Of a DNA stretch of 64,000 nucleotides, positions 52,043 through 60,981 are shown in pieces. The notes beneath the pieces are model-generated. The model saw only the letters and a program-made list of their open reading frames with translations. It made no database searches and was not told the DNA's origin. Origin of the DNA: JALZUV01 sp963837025. Lineage in GTDB: Bacteria > Pseudomonadota > Alphaproteobacteria > Rickettsiales > JALZUV01. A program made the translations under genes and the position numbers. How positions within the stretch are numbered: position 1 is the first letter of the stretch; the number at the start of each line of letters is the position of its first letter. The stretch is taken from NCBI GenBank assembly GCA_963837025.1, contig CAWILT010000001.1, forward strand, positions 434,001-498,000. Direction: 5' to 3'.

Positions 52043-53604
52043 TAAATCTCAATCGTTTTAGGGCGTCGCTTATTCATGTATATATAAACCATCATCCGCG
52101 TTATTAAAATAGCCGAAAACATAGAGGATATGATGCCAATTGATAAAGTAACTGCAAAACCTTTTACCGTTCCACTACCAAAATAAAACAATAATAGTGC
52201 AGCGATTAAGGTAGTTACATTCGCATCCATAATCGTGCTGAAAGCGCTACTAAAACCATGTTCAACCGCTGAACGCGCTGTTTTTCCCAAAGCAAGTTCT
52301 TCGCGAATACGTTCAAATATCAATACGTTAGCATCAACTGCCATACCAAAGGTTAGCACGATTCCTGCAATGCCCGGAAGTGTGAGGGTTGCTTGCAATA
52401 ACGATAATGCCCCTAAAATAATTACCATATTAATTAACAATGATAAGGATGCAAATATCCCAAATAACCCATACATAAGTGGCATTGCTAACAAAATTAA
52501 TACCATTGCGAGAATGGCTGCATTTTTGCCTGCCTCTACGGAATCGGCTCCTAAACTTGGGCCTACACTGCGTTCTTCAATCACTTTAAGCGGAGCTGGC
52601 AACGCTCCGGCACGTAATAATAATGCGAGTTCATTAGCACTTTCAACCGTAAAATTACCGCTAATTATGCCGCTTCCCGTTAAGATTGGCTCATTAATAC
52701 GTGGTGCCGTAATAACTTTACCATCCAATACAATGGCAAAAGGCTTGCCTGTATTATCTTGCGTAATTTTACCAAATTTGCGAGCACCCTTATTATTGAA
52801 TTTGAATGAAACAACGGGACGTCCGGATTCATATGTGGCACTTGCGCCTGTCAACAAATCGCCGCTAAGCATCACGCGTGTTTTTACAGCATAGCGAACA
52901 GGTGATCCATCTAAATATGTTTCGCTTGCATCATCGGAAGGCATTAGGCGGGTGCCTGGCGGCACTTCGCCTGATAACGGATCAACGGTTGCGTCTACTA
53001 AATGAAACGTCATTTTAGCCGTTTTACCTAAAATTGATTTTAACCGCTCCGGATTATCCAGACCCGGAACCTGCACCAAAATGCGGTCATCACCTTGACG
53101 TTGAATTAAAGGTTCACGCGTGCCTGTTTCATCAATGCGTCGTGTGACAATCTGAATCGACTGCTCTAATAATTCTTGTTTAATGGTTGAGATAGATTTT
53201 TCGCTATAAGCTACCACATAGCTATTTGGCTCAGAACCATCCTCTACTTCAACACGATCATCTATATTGCGAATGGCCTTTCGAATATCCGAACCATCCT
53301 CAGCATTGCTAAAAAATTGGACTTCAGCACCCTTAACACGCAAACCACGGTAATCTATTTTTTCACTTCGCAAACCACGGCGAATATCATCACTTAAAAT
53401 TTCGCGTTGTTCGCGTAAATAGTGGTCAGTATCAATCTGTAGCAACAAATGCGATCCTCCACGCAGATCTAATCCTAGATTAACCGTACGGCTTGGAAAA
53501 ACAGAATCTTCAGAGATAGGAAAAACATTTGGTAGCGCTAGAAATAGAAAATAAAAGCAGGTGATGGCAATGAAACCAATTTTCCAGCGGGGGAAGTCTA
53601 ACAT
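52042..53604 (-). CDS. secD: Protein translocase subunit SecD
   Basis: SecD with SecF uses proton flow to help release exported proteins from SecYEG. The 520-residue protein has an N-terminal membrane segment, a long periplasmic region with LGLDLRGGSHLLLQID and TRRIDETGTREPLIQRQGDDRILVQVPG, and the five-segment C-terminal part with LTFGMAVDANVLIFERIREEL, the SecD signature. Length fits SecD without a SecF fusion. yajC precedes it, sharing one base, and the Mth938-like gene follows instead of secF. Confidence 0.95.
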   Translation of the reverse strand: MLDFPRWKIGFIAITCFYFLFLALPNVFPISEDSVFPSRTVNLGLDLRGGSHLLLQIDTDHYLREQREILSDDIRRGLRSEKIDYRGLRVKGAEVQFFSNAEDGSDIRKAIRNIDDRVEVEDGSEPNSYVVAYSEKSISTIKQELLEQSIQIVTRRIDETGTREPLIQRQGDDRILVQVPGLDNPERLKSILGKTAKMTFHLVDATVDPLSGEVPPGTRLMPSDDASETYLDGSPVRYAVKTRVMLSGDLLTGASATYESGRPVVSFKFNNKGARKFGKITQDNTGKPFAIVLDGKVITAPRINEPILTGSGIISGNFTVESANELALLLRAGALPAPLKVIEERSVGPSLGADSVEAGKNAAILAMVLILLAMPLMYGLFGIFASLSLLINMVIILGALSLLQATLTLPGIAGIVLTFGMAVDANVLIFERIREELALGKTARSAVEHGFSSAFSTIMDANVTTLIAALLLFYFGSGTVKGFAVTLSIGIISSMFSAILITRMMVYIYMNKRRPKTIEI

Positions 53605-53948
53605 TATTTTTTGCTAGCTGTAGGCTCAGGTTTAGTCACGATAACTGCAACACTTGAGCGATCAAGTTTGATACGCGTATTTTCTGCAATATCAACATGC
53701 ACTAACTCTTCTTCAACCTTATAAATAGTGCCGTAAATACCGCCACTTGAAACAATCTTATCACCCTTACGTAAAGCAGCAACCATTTGCTTATGAGCAG
53801 TTTGCTTTTTTTGCTGCGGACGAATAAGCAGAAAATAGAAAACACCAAGCATTAGAATGAGCGGCAAAATACTCGTTATAAAATCGCCGCTTCCGCCTGC
53901 TATAGCAGTAGCTTCTTGAGCGTGAGCTGAAGAGATAAAAGAGAGCAT
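53604..53948 (-). CDS. yajC: Preprotein translocase subunit YajC
   Basis: YajC is a small inner-membrane partner of SecDF. The 114-residue protein has one membrane segment (about 25-42) ending in the family motif FYFLLIRPQQKKQ, then VAALRKGDKIVSSGGIYGTIYKV, a typical YajC core, and a Lys-rich tail. It lies 11 bases after rpmG and is probably co-transcribed with secD and the Mth938-like gene. Confidence 0.95.
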   Translation of the reverse strand: MLSFISSAHAQEATAIAGGSGDFITSILPLILMLGVFYFLLIRPQQKKQTAHKQMVAALRKGDKIVSSGGIYGTIYKVEEELVHVDIAENTRIKLDRSSVAVIVTKPEPTASKK

Positions 53949-53959
53949 ATAATATAAAC

Positions 53960-54127
53960 TTACTTAAGTTTTGTTTCTTTAAAAATCACGTGTTTACGAA
54001 CCACTGGATCGTATTTGCGAAAGCTTAGCTTTTCAGTATGATTTTTTGGGTTCTTCTTTTTAACGTAGAAATAGCCCGTATCTGCGGTGCTTTCTAATTT
54101 AATCAGAACGATATTCTTTTTAGCCAT
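53960..54127 (-). CDS. rpmG: 50S ribosomal protein L33
   Basis: The 55-residue protein reads MAKKNIVLIKLESTADTG and continues with YFYVKKKNPKNH, TEKLSFRKYDPVVRKHV and a Lys-rich end, which is L33 in full. It lacks the two zinc-ligand Cys pairs, so it is the zinc-free form. It lies directly upstream of yajC on the same strand, with a good promoter in front (54161-54188). Confidence 0.95.
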   Translation of the reverse strand: MAKKNIVLIKLESTADTGYFYVKKKNPKNHTEKLSFRKYDPVVRKHVIFKETKLK

Positions 54128-54160
54128 GATAATGTCCTATAGAGGGTAATTTAGAGGCGG

Positions 54161-54188
54161 AATCTAAGCAATCAGGGCGATAAGTCAA
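54161..54188 (-). promoter_or_regulatory. Sigma-70-type promoter for rpmG-yajC-secD
   Basis: TTGACT (5 of 6) and TAGATT (4 of 6) are separated by 16 bases on the minus strand. The predicted leader before the rpmG ATG is about 28 bases. Confidence 0.45.
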
Positions 54189-54258
54189 GTAGGTTTTGCC
54201 CAAATTTTGTGATTATCACTAGCAATGATATTAGCTGCGCGATATAGATATCGGCATT

Positions 54259-55146
54259 ATGAATCATAAAAAAGTACGCACCGCTGTTTTTCCTGTTGGC
54301 GGCATGGGCACACGTTTTCTGCCAGCCACTAAATCAATGCCAAAGGAGATGCTGCCCGTGGTCGATAAACCACTGGTTCATTACGCATTTGAAGAAGCAG
54401 TAGCCGCAGGAATTGAACAATTTATTTTTGTCACAGGTCGCAATAAGGATGCGATCGACAATCATTTTGATCATTCTTACGAGCTAGAATCTTTATTAGA
54501 AGATCGCTCAAAAAATCGCGAGCTTGGCCTTGCTCGTGACTGGTTACCTCATGCAGGAAATATATTTTTTACGCGTCAACAACAACCTTTAGGTTTGGGA
54601 CATGCGGTGTGGTGCGCTCGTCATTTAATCAAAGATGAACCATTTGCCGTTATTTTGGCAGATGATATGGTAAAGGCGCAAGTGCCCTGCCTAAAACAGA
54701 TGATTGATGTGTATGAAGGCGGTAATATGACAGCCGTTATGGATGTTGCTCGCGACAAAACCTCGCAATATGGTATCTTAGATGTTGAATCTGAAAATGG
54801 CCGCTTGGTAAAAGCGCGTGGCTTAGTGGAAAAGCCTGCACCGGCTGATGCACCCTCAACTTTATCCATCATCGGGCGATATATTTTAGATCCCCAAATT
54901 TTTGATAAACTGAGTAAGCATAATGTTGGTTCTGGCGGTGAAATTCAATTAACCGATGCGATGGCATCTATGATTCCGCAAAGCCCTTTCAACGGTTATC
55001 GCTTTGAAGGAAAACGCTATGATTGCGGCGATAAAGTGGGCTTTCTAGAAGCGAATATCGCCTATGCCTTAGACAGACCCGATATGCGTGATAAAGTAAA
55101 AGCGCTTTTAGCCAATTTTAATGCAAACAACGAAGGTCATAACTAA
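54259..55146 (+). CDS. galU: UTP-glucose-1-phosphate uridylyltransferase GalU
   Basis: GalU makes UDP-glucose from UTP and glucose 1-phosphate. The 295-residue protein shows VFPVGGMGTRFLPATKSMPKEMLPVVDKP at the start (core GTRFLPATKSMPKEML), FVTGRNKDAIDNHFD, LGLGHAVWCAR, the ADDM metal motif, VEKP, and the C-terminal YDCGDKVGFLEANI. Its stop shares one base with the ugd start (TAATG). Together they form a two-gene pathway from glucose 1-phosphate to UDP-glucuronate. Confidence 0.95.
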   Translation: MNHKKVRTAVFPVGGMGTRFLPATKSMPKEMLPVVDKPLVHYAFEEAVAAGIEQFIFVTGRNKDAIDNHFDHSYELESLLEDRSKNRELGLARDWLPHAGNIFFTRQQQPLGLGHAVWCARHLIKDEPFAVILADDMVKAQVPCLKQMIDVYEGGNMTAVMDVARDKTSQYGILDVESENGRLVKARGLVEKPAPADAPSTLSIIGRYILDPQIFDKLSKHNVGSGGEIQLTDAMASMIPQSPFNGYRFEGKRYDCGDKVGFLEANIAYALDRPDMRDKVKALLANFNANNEGHN

Positions 55147-56444
55147 TGAAAGTTGCTGTTATTGGAACGGGTTATGTGGGCCTGGTTACCGGCGTATGCC
55201 TGTCCGAATATGGGCATGAAGTGGTATGCATAGATACTGATCTTGCTAAAATTGAGCGTTTGCAAAATAATGATCCTATCATCTTTGAACCAGGCTTAGC
55301 CCGCTTAATGCAACAAAACACCCAAGCACAGCGGCTTCACTTTAGCAGCAATACTGCGCAAGGCGTTGAAGATGCAGATGTTGTATTTTTGGCAGTAGGA
55401 ACCCCACCACACCCCGAAACTGGTGAAGCCGATTTGCAATATATTTTTGCCGCCGCAAAGGAGCTATCGCCACACTTACCCTCCCATGCTGTGGTGGTTA
55501 CTAAATCAACAGTACCCATTGGTACGAATCGTAAAATCAAAGCCTTAATCGGTGAAAACGCCATTGCGTCAAACCCTGAATTTTTGCGCGAAGGCTCGGC
55601 TGTGCGTGATTTTATGCAGCCCGAGCGCGTTGTAATCGGCGTTGAAGATGCGCAAGCAGCAAAGATTTTAAAGAAACTCTATCACCCTTTAACACTCGAT
55701 ATCATACCGCTTATTATTTGCGATCTAGAAACTGCCGAAATGAGCAAATATGCAGCAAACGCATTTCTCGCTACAAAGGTAGCCTTTATCAACGAGATAG
55801 CTGATTTATGTGAGCATACGGGCGCTGATGTGCGTCAAGTAGCACATATTATGGGGCTTGATGCCCGAATTGGCGATAAATTTTTAAGTCCAGGGCCTGG
55901 TATTGGCGGCTCGTGTTTTCCTAAAGATACACGTGCGCTACATCATATAGCCAATGAAGTAGGGGTGCCTTTCCGTATTTTAGAAAGCACGATTGAAGCG
56001 AATGATTTACGAAAACACAGCATGGCTAAACGTATTTTAGACGCAACGCCACCTCAAGCAACGATAGGCATTTTAGGTATCACCTTCAAACAAAATACCG
56101 ATGATATTCGCGAAAGCCCTGCCCTTGCAATTTGCCAAGCGCTGTTAGATTCAGGCGCAAGCTTGCGCATTTACGATCCTAAAGGCATGGAAGCGGGCAA
56201 ACAGCATTTTAAAAACGAACAGCGCATTGCGTGGTGTGCCGATAGTTATGAAGCCGCCGAAAATGCAGATGCGATTGCCATATTAACCGAATGGAATAGT
56301 TTCCGCTCGTTAGACTTGTCTAAACTAAAAAGAAATATGAAAAGTCCTGTAATGCTAGATTTACGAAATATTTGTGATCCAAATGAAATGCAACAGGCAG
56401 GCTTTAAATATCAATGTATTGGTAAAAAGAAATTCACTAATTAG
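55146..56444 (+). CDS. ugd: UDP-glucose 6-dehydrogenase
   Basis: Ugd oxidises UDP-glucose to UDP-glucuronate with two NAD+. The 432-residue protein has the Rossmann start VIGTGYVGLVTGVCLSEYGH, a TKSTVPIGTN segment, NPEFLREGSAVRDF, the sugar-binding PGPGIGGSCFPKDTRAL with the catalytic Cys, and TEWNSFRSLDL near the C-terminus. GTEWNxFR/LDLRN and the DKFLSPGPGIGG segment are Ugd-type; the GDP-mannose dehydrogenase AlgD has different residues there. The galU partner supports UDP-glucose as substrate. It could nevertheless be the source of a uronic acid for the polymer locus if the specificity is broad. Confidence 0.9.
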   Translation: MKVAVIGTGYVGLVTGVCLSEYGHEVVCIDTDLAKIERLQNNDPIIFEPGLARLMQQNTQAQRLHFSSNTAQGVEDADVVFLAVGTPPHPETGEADLQYIFAAAKELSPHLPSHAVVVTKSTVPIGTNRKIKALIGENAIASNPEFLREGSAVRDFMQPERVVIGVEDAQAAKILKKLYHPLTLDIIPLIICDLETAEMSKYAANAFLATKVAFINEIADLCEHTGADVRQVAHIMGLDARIGDKFLSPGPGIGGSCFPKDTRALHHIANEVGVPFRILESTIEANDLRKHSMAKRILDATPPQATIGILGITFKQNTDDIRESPALAICQALLDSGASLRIYDPKGMEAGKQHFKNEQRIAWCADSYEAAENADAIAILTEWNSFRSLDLSKLKRNMKSPVMLDLRNICDPNEMQQAGFKYQCIGKKKFTN

Positions 56445-57282
56445 TGCTGAGTAACTCTTCCTTAAGCGCAGCATTAAGCGCTTGCTGTTCAACCTTTTTA
56501 ACCCATTCATCGGAATTAGACGTCTCTATCTGAGTGTCTTGAGGCTTAGCAACCTGTTTCGGCTCACGCTCCGCTTCCACTTTTCCTACCCAAAAACCCT
56601 CTTCTTTGATCAAATTTTGTTCATCGGCCTTAATCGAATCCATCGAAATGCCAAAGTTTTTAACAATTTCATCAAAATTAGGCGAGAGTTCCGAAGTTAC
56701 TAATCGTTCATGCATGGATTGATCAATTAAGTGCTGGCGCGATAAATAATAGGCGGGCGATGCTTTACCCATTTCAGGTGGGTTGGCCATAGCCAAAAAG
56801 GCCGCTGACGCTGCGATAGCGGCTGCACCTACATTTGCAAAAGATAAATCATCTTGTTCAAAATAATTAACAGCCATATTCTTGCTACGCACATTCCAAT
56901 CGCGTTGTAAGGCGCTTTTCTGGGCTGGCGTTAGTTTGTGCCAATTATCTTCCAAATCATCAAGGCTTAAACTGGCAGCATCAAAATGCTCATCAAAGCT
57001 TTTAAGCTTTTCTTTTTCATCGTCAGTCAAATACATAGCATCAAGCAAGCCGCGGCTTTCACGAAACATCGCCATTAAGCCACCTGCTTCAGCAAATAAC
57101 TCGTTATCACTCCATAACGCTGCCGATACGCGCGCTCTATCCATGGGCGAAAGCATATGAATATCTATACCCGCCTGCATAAGCGATTGGGTTAAGCGAA
57201 AATATTCAACGCTAAATTCTTCAAAAACGGAATCATCAACATGATGAAATTCTGCAATTGTGCCGCCTATACCTGAATCCAT
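56437..57282 (-). CDS. Hypothetical protein, 281 aa
   Basis: I do not recognise this protein. It is rich in Asp, Glu, Ala and Ser and largely helical; no signal peptide is seen. A central hydrophobic stretch (VGAAAIAASAAFLAMA, about residues 152-167) is the only segment that could enter a membrane. The N-terminal half has several acidic helices (LTDDEKEKLKSFDEHFD), and the last 60 residues are charged and probably disordered. It overlaps ugd by eight bases in convergent orientation. Its place between ugd and the M23 peptidase gene gives no functional hint. Confidence 0.55.
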   Translation of the reverse strand: MDSGIGGTIAEFHHVDDSVFEEFSVEYFRLTQSLMQAGIDIHMLSPMDRARVSAALWSDNELFAEAGGLMAMFRESRGLLDAMYLTDDEKEKLKSFDEHFDAASLSLDDLEDNWHKLTPAQKSALQRDWNVRSKNMAVNYFEQDDLSFANVGAAAIAASAAFLAMANPPEMGKASPAYYLSRQHLIDQSMHERLVTSELSPNFDEIVKNFGISMDSIKADEQNLIKEEGFWVGKVEAEREPKQVAKPQDTQIETSNSDEWVKKVEQQALNAALKEELLSTN

Positions 57283-57341
57283 AGTTTTCTCCTATCATCA
57301 GTATAGCCCAGCCACATTACTGATTTATGACAAATGGGGAT

Positions 57342-58202
57342 TTAATTTGCGGCTAATGATTCCGTTAGAAATTCCATGGGGTTTACCGCTTGCTTATCTT
57401 TACGCAAACCAAAATGCAATTGTGCGCTTTGCACATCGCCACTGGCACCTACATGCGCAATGGTCTGGCCCTGCGTTACATGTGTACCCAAACCAACTTC
57501 TAATCTTTGGGCATGGGCATAAGCACTCATCCACCCATTATTATGTTTAACAATCAACATATTACCATAACTTGGTAATTCATTTCCGGCATAAACTACT
57601 TCACCATCGGCCACAGCTTGAATATCTTTTCCTTCGGGCGCAGCAATGTTAATGCCATCATTAAAGGCACCATTTTGCTTATCGCCAAAGGTTGAAATTA
57701 TTTTACCTCGAACTGGCCATACAAAGCCCGATTTAACATCAACGGGATTAGAGTTTTGTGCTTTTGCCCACTGCTCAGACTGCGATTTCTCTAAATCATA
57801 AGCATTTATAGCAGGTGTTTCAGGCAGCGATTCGGGTTTATATTGACCAAATGTAACAGGTGATTTTTGAACAGACTGTACGGGTGGCTCAAATGGTTTA
57901 ACCGATAAATCCTGCATTTTAATAGCGGGCGCATTAAGCGAATTTGGATTAGAATCAAAGGATGTAAACTGCTTGTTAAATTCTTCCTCCGTTTTAATAT
58001 CGCTCATCGTAATATTATCGCTAACACGAGTAGAAACATTAGGATTATAAGAAACGACACTTTCAGAATTTTTAAAATTATTTAATCGGTTCTGTAGTTT
58101 TTGGGTGTAGTCCGTATCAGTTTTAACAACCACTTGTGCAGGCTGCTGCATACAACCTGTCGCAAATAATAAGGCTGAAATGGCAATTAGTTTATGGCTC
58201 AT
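57342..58202 (-). CDS. M23 peptidase-family lipoprotein (NlpD/EnvC-like)
   Basis: The 286-residue protein has a lipobox at LLFATGCMQQ, so Cys17 should be lipidated. After a low-complexity, Gln-, Ser- and Pro-rich linker, the C-terminal LytM/M23 domain (about 165-275) contains FVWPVRGKIISTFGDKQNGAFNDGINIAAPEG and YAHAQRLEVGLGTHVTQGQTIAHVGASG. The zinc-binding H-x(3)-D and HxH pattern is altered (NDGINI instead of HxGxD), as in the NlpD/EnvC type that activates amidases without cutting itself. It lies downstream of pcm, as in many proteobacteria. Confidence 0.85.
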   Translation of the reverse strand: MSHKLIAISALLFATGCMQQPAQVVVKTDTDYTQKLQNRLNNFKNSESVVSYNPNVSTRVSDNITMSDIKTEEEFNKQFTSFDSNPNSLNAPAIKMQDLSVKPFEPPVQSVQKSPVTFGQYKPESLPETPAINAYDLEKSQSEQWAKAQNSNPVDVKSGFVWPVRGKIISTFGDKQNGAFNDGINIAAPEGKDIQAVADGEVVYAGNELPSYGNMLIVKHNNGWMSAYAHAQRLEVGLGTHVTQGQTIAHVGASGDVQSAQLHFGLRKDKQAVNPMEFLTESLAAN

Positions 58203-58247
58203 ACATACTAGTTATTCACAGTTTTACCCACAAGGCAAACTGATTCC

Positions 58248-58928
58248 CTAGCTATCGCTTACCATGGGCACAAATCGCACCGACGCGAGGACTTCCTGCG
58301 ACACTCCTAATGGAGTTTTCACAATTTTAATAAGCTCCTGTGTTTGCGACTCACGTCCAAAAGGAAATATCATGATGCCGTTATTTTCGCTCAATTGATT
58401 AAGTAAAATTTCAGGAAATTCTTCGGGAGCTGCCGTAAGCATAATGCGTTCGAAAGGTGCCGCTTCCGCCCATCCTAAAAATCCATCACCGCATTGTTGA
58501 ATAATATTGCGTAGTTTTAAAGACTCAAAACGTTCACGTGCTAATTCATGCAGTTCTTTATGCCGCTCAATGGTATAGACCATGCGGCAAACTTTACTTA
58601 GAATGGCGGCTTGGTAGCCACTTCCCGTGCCAATTTCCAATACGCGCTGGCGATCATTCACTTCGAGTGCTTGGGTCATTAGCGCTACAATACTTGGCTG
58701 GCTAATCGTTTGCCCACAGGGGATGGGAAGCGCCGTATCATCATAAGCGCGCTGGCTAAAACTAGGCTCAACAAATTGCTCGCGCGGTATTTTTTCAAAT
58801 GCAGAAAGTGTATGTGGATTTTTAATACCTTGCGCGCGCAAACTCATAATCAACCGCAATGTATTTTCAGCTCCATGTGCCAACATGGGAGTTTGCAGAT
58901 TAGAATAAGCTTCATTCAACATCATCAT
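58248..58928 (-). CDS. pcm: Protein-L-isoaspartate O-methyltransferase Pcm
   Basis: Pcm repairs isoaspartyl residues in damaged proteins with SAM. The 226-residue protein has REQFVEPSFSQRAYDDTALPIPCGQTISQPSIVALMTQAL (core YDDTALPIPCGQTISQP), the SAM motif VLEIGTGSGYQAAIL, YTIERHKEL, and MLTAAPEEFPEILLNQL. The three leading Met residues leave the exact start open. It overlaps surE by four bases, the typical surE-pcm arrangement, and the M23 lipoprotein gene follows after 45 bases. Confidence 0.93.
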   Translation of the reverse strand: MMMLNEAYSNLQTPMLAHGAENTLRLIMSLRAQGIKNPHTLSAFEKIPREQFVEPSFSQRAYDDTALPIPCGQTISQPSIVALMTQALEVNDRQRVLEIGTGSGYQAAILSKVCRMVYTIERHKELHELARERFESLKLRNIIQQCGDGFLGWAEAAPFERIMLTAAPEEFPEILLNQLSENNGIMIFPFGRESQTQELIKIVKTPLGVSQEVLASVRFVPMVSDS

Positions 58929-59719
58929 TCTATTACCTCACGCATATGCTCTAGTGTTTTATAGTCAGTTAAATCTAAATTTATGGGGGTGACACTTATC
59001 GCTTTTTCGCTAATCGCCACCAAATCTGATCCGGGTTGATGCTTCACCTCATCATCGCCCCAATGTACCCAATAATACGGATGCCCCTTAATATCTTGGC
59101 GCACATCCAGATGTTTGCTGCCTCCCCGACGGCCCGTATAGCTCATGCGAATGCCCTGCACATCGTCCGGCTCGCAATCGGGAAAATTTACATTCATTAA
59201 CATGCCCTTCGGAATGCCCGCTTGGCAAATTTTACGAACAACATTTGCCCCATGTGCTGCAGGTGTTTGCCAACGCACTTTGGGCTTGGTTTCATCCATC
59301 TCAAAACTCAAACTCATCGCGATGGATGGGATGCCGCAGAGCGTGCCTTCCATCGCCGCAGCAATAGTGCCGCTATGGGTAATATCTTCGGCCAAGTTAT
59401 GCCCTCGATTAACGCCTGATAGCACTAAATCAATTTTGCGCTCTAGCAGCACTTCATAGGCTACTAACACGCAATCGGTGGGTGTGCCTTTCACCGCAAA
59501 GCGGCGCTCCTCAAATTGCACATGGCGCAAAGGATTATGAATGGATAGCGAGTGCCCTGCACCACTTTGCTCATGTTCAGGCGCTACAATCCATACATCA
59601 TCCGATAATTCCAGCGCAATATCGCGCAAAATATTTAATCCCGGCGCGTGAATACCATCATCATTCGTTACTAAAATGCGCTTACTTTTAAAATCAGTTA
59701 TGTGGCGTTTTTCACTCAT
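58925..59719 (-). CDS. surE: 5'/3'-nucleotidase SurE
   Basis: SurE is a metal-dependent phosphatase acting on nucleoside 5'- and 3'-monophosphates. The 264-residue protein has the metal-site start ILVTNDDGIHAPGLNIL, the APEHEQSGAGHSLSI segment (first Ser loop), the GTPTDCVLVAYEV region and SGVNRGHNLAEDITHSGTIAAAMEG, all SurE signatures. It overlaps serS by four bases upstream and pcm by four bases downstream, so the three should be co-translated. Confidence 0.95.
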   Translation of the reverse strand: MSEKRHITDFKSKRILVTNDDGIHAPGLNILRDIALELSDDVWIVAPEHEQSGAGHSLSIHNPLRHVQFEERRFAVKGTPTDCVLVAYEVLLERKIDLVLSGVNRGHNLAEDITHSGTIAAAMEGTLCGIPSIAMSLSFEMDETKPKVRWQTPAAHGANVVRKICQAGIPKGMLMNVNFPDCEPDDVQGIRMSYTGRRGGSKHLDVRQDIKGHPYYWVHWGDDEVKHQPGSDLVAISEKAISVTPINLDLTDYKTLEHMREVIE

Positions 59720-60981
59720 GCCGTTATTACCTTTAACCCACCCATATAAGGCTGCAAAGCAGCGGGTATAGCCACGGAGCCATCAGCCATTTGATAATTT
59801 TCAAGTATTGCCACCATCGTGCGACCTACGGCCAAGCCCGAGCCATTAAGTGTATGCACAAATTCGGTTTTCTTCTCGCCTTTGGCACGATAGCGCGCAT
59901 TCATGCGGCGGCCTTGAAAATCGCCACAATATGAACAGCTCGAAATTTCGCGATATTGGTTTTGCCCTGGCAACCACACCTCTAAATCATAGGTTTTGCG
60001 CGCGGAAAAGCCCATATCGCCCGTGCAAAGCAGCATTTTGCGATAGGGCAATTCAAGGCGTTTCAATACTTCTTCAGCCGCTTTGGTTAAACGCTCTAAC
60101 TCCGCCTCACCCTGCTCAGCCACTACAATGCTCACAAGCTCTACTTTGCTAAATTGATGTTGGCGAATCATTCCGCGCGTATCGCGCCCTGCACTGCCCG
60201 CCTCTGAACGAAAGCACGGCGTAAAAGCCGTGTAGCGTCGCGGCAAAGATTCCTGCTCCACAATCTCATCCGCCACTATGTTGGTTAGCGAAACCTCAGA
60301 GGTGGGAATAAGCCAATGATCACCACCGGTCTGATACAAATCTTCGCTAAATTTTGGCAATTGTCCTGTGCCATAAAGCGCATTATCGCGCACCAGAAAA
60401 GGCGGCGCCATTTCCGTATAGCCAAAGTCATTAGTGTGTAAATCTAGCATGAAAGCGGCTAATGCGCGTTCCATTTTTGCAAGATGGTGCTTGAGTAAAA
60501 CAAAGCGCGCGCCTGACATTTTTGCCGCCGTTTCAAAATCCATCTGGCCAAGCGCTTCGCCAATTTCAAAATGCTGCTTGGGGTTTTGAATGTTTGGCAA
60601 TTTGCCCCATTTACTAACTTCAATATTATCTGCCTCGTCTTTACCATTCGGCACATCAGCTAGCGGCACATTTGGCAGCACTTCCAATGCTGCTTTTAGC
60701 GCATCGCCGGTTTGCAATGTTTCTTCTAAGGCAGCAATTTGTTCTTTCAATTCGGCGGCGCGCTCCATTACTTGCGCAGCATCTTCGCCATTACGTTTCT
60801 TCTCGCCAATTTGTTTGGCAACAGCATTACGCTCAGCTTGCAACGCCTCCAAAGTGGCAATGTTGTTGCGGCGCGTTTCATCTAACGCAATCAAACTATC
60901 GGCTTGCGGTGCTAGGCCACGCGCTTGCATAGCCGCATCAAAGGCTGTCGGGTTCTCGCGAATCCAGCGTATGTCGTGCAT
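59716..60981 (-). CDS. serS: Seryl-tRNA synthetase
   Basis: SerS charges tRNA-Ser. The start is set at ATG 60981 (MHDIRWIRENP), the family N-terminus, giving 421 residues; ATG 61008 would add nine atypical residues. The N-terminal long coiled-coil arm (about 30-105) binds the tRNA long variable arm. The class II catalytic core has motif 2 CFRSEAGSAGRDTRGMIRQHQFSKVEL and motif 3 NGSGLAVGRTMVAILENYQ. The chosen start overlaps the 3' end of tatC by about 44 bases. Confidence 0.95.
   Translation of the reverse strand: MHDIRWIRENPTAFDAAMQARGLAPQADSLIALDETRRNNIATLEALQAERNAVAKQIGEKKRNGEDAAQVMERAAELKEQIAALEETLQTGDALKAALEVLPNVPLADVPNGKDEADNIEVSKWGKLPNIQNPKQHFEIGEALGQMDFETAAKMSGARFVLLKHHLAKMERALAAFMLDLHTNDFGYTEMAPPFLVRDNALYGTGQLPKFSEDLYQTGGDHWLIPTSEVSLTNIVADEIVEQESLPRRYTAFTPCFRSEAGSAGRDTRGMIRQHQFSKVELVSIVVAEQGEAELERLTKAAEEVLKRLELPYRKMLLCTGDMGFSARKTYDLEVWLPGQNQYREISSCSYCGDFQGRRMNARYRAKGEKKTEFVHTLNGSGLAVGRTMVAILENYQMADGSVAIPAALQPYMGGLKVITA

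Noticed and set aside
52235..52894. 219-codon open frame opposite secD
   Set aside because: It is antisense to a well-conserved gene, has low-complexity composition and no ribosome site.
55146..56444. The sugar-nucleotide dehydrogenase as the missing AlgD
   Set aside because: The galU partner and the motifs GGSCFPKDT, TEWNSFR and LDLRN fit UDP-glucose dehydrogenase; AlgD-specific residues are absent.
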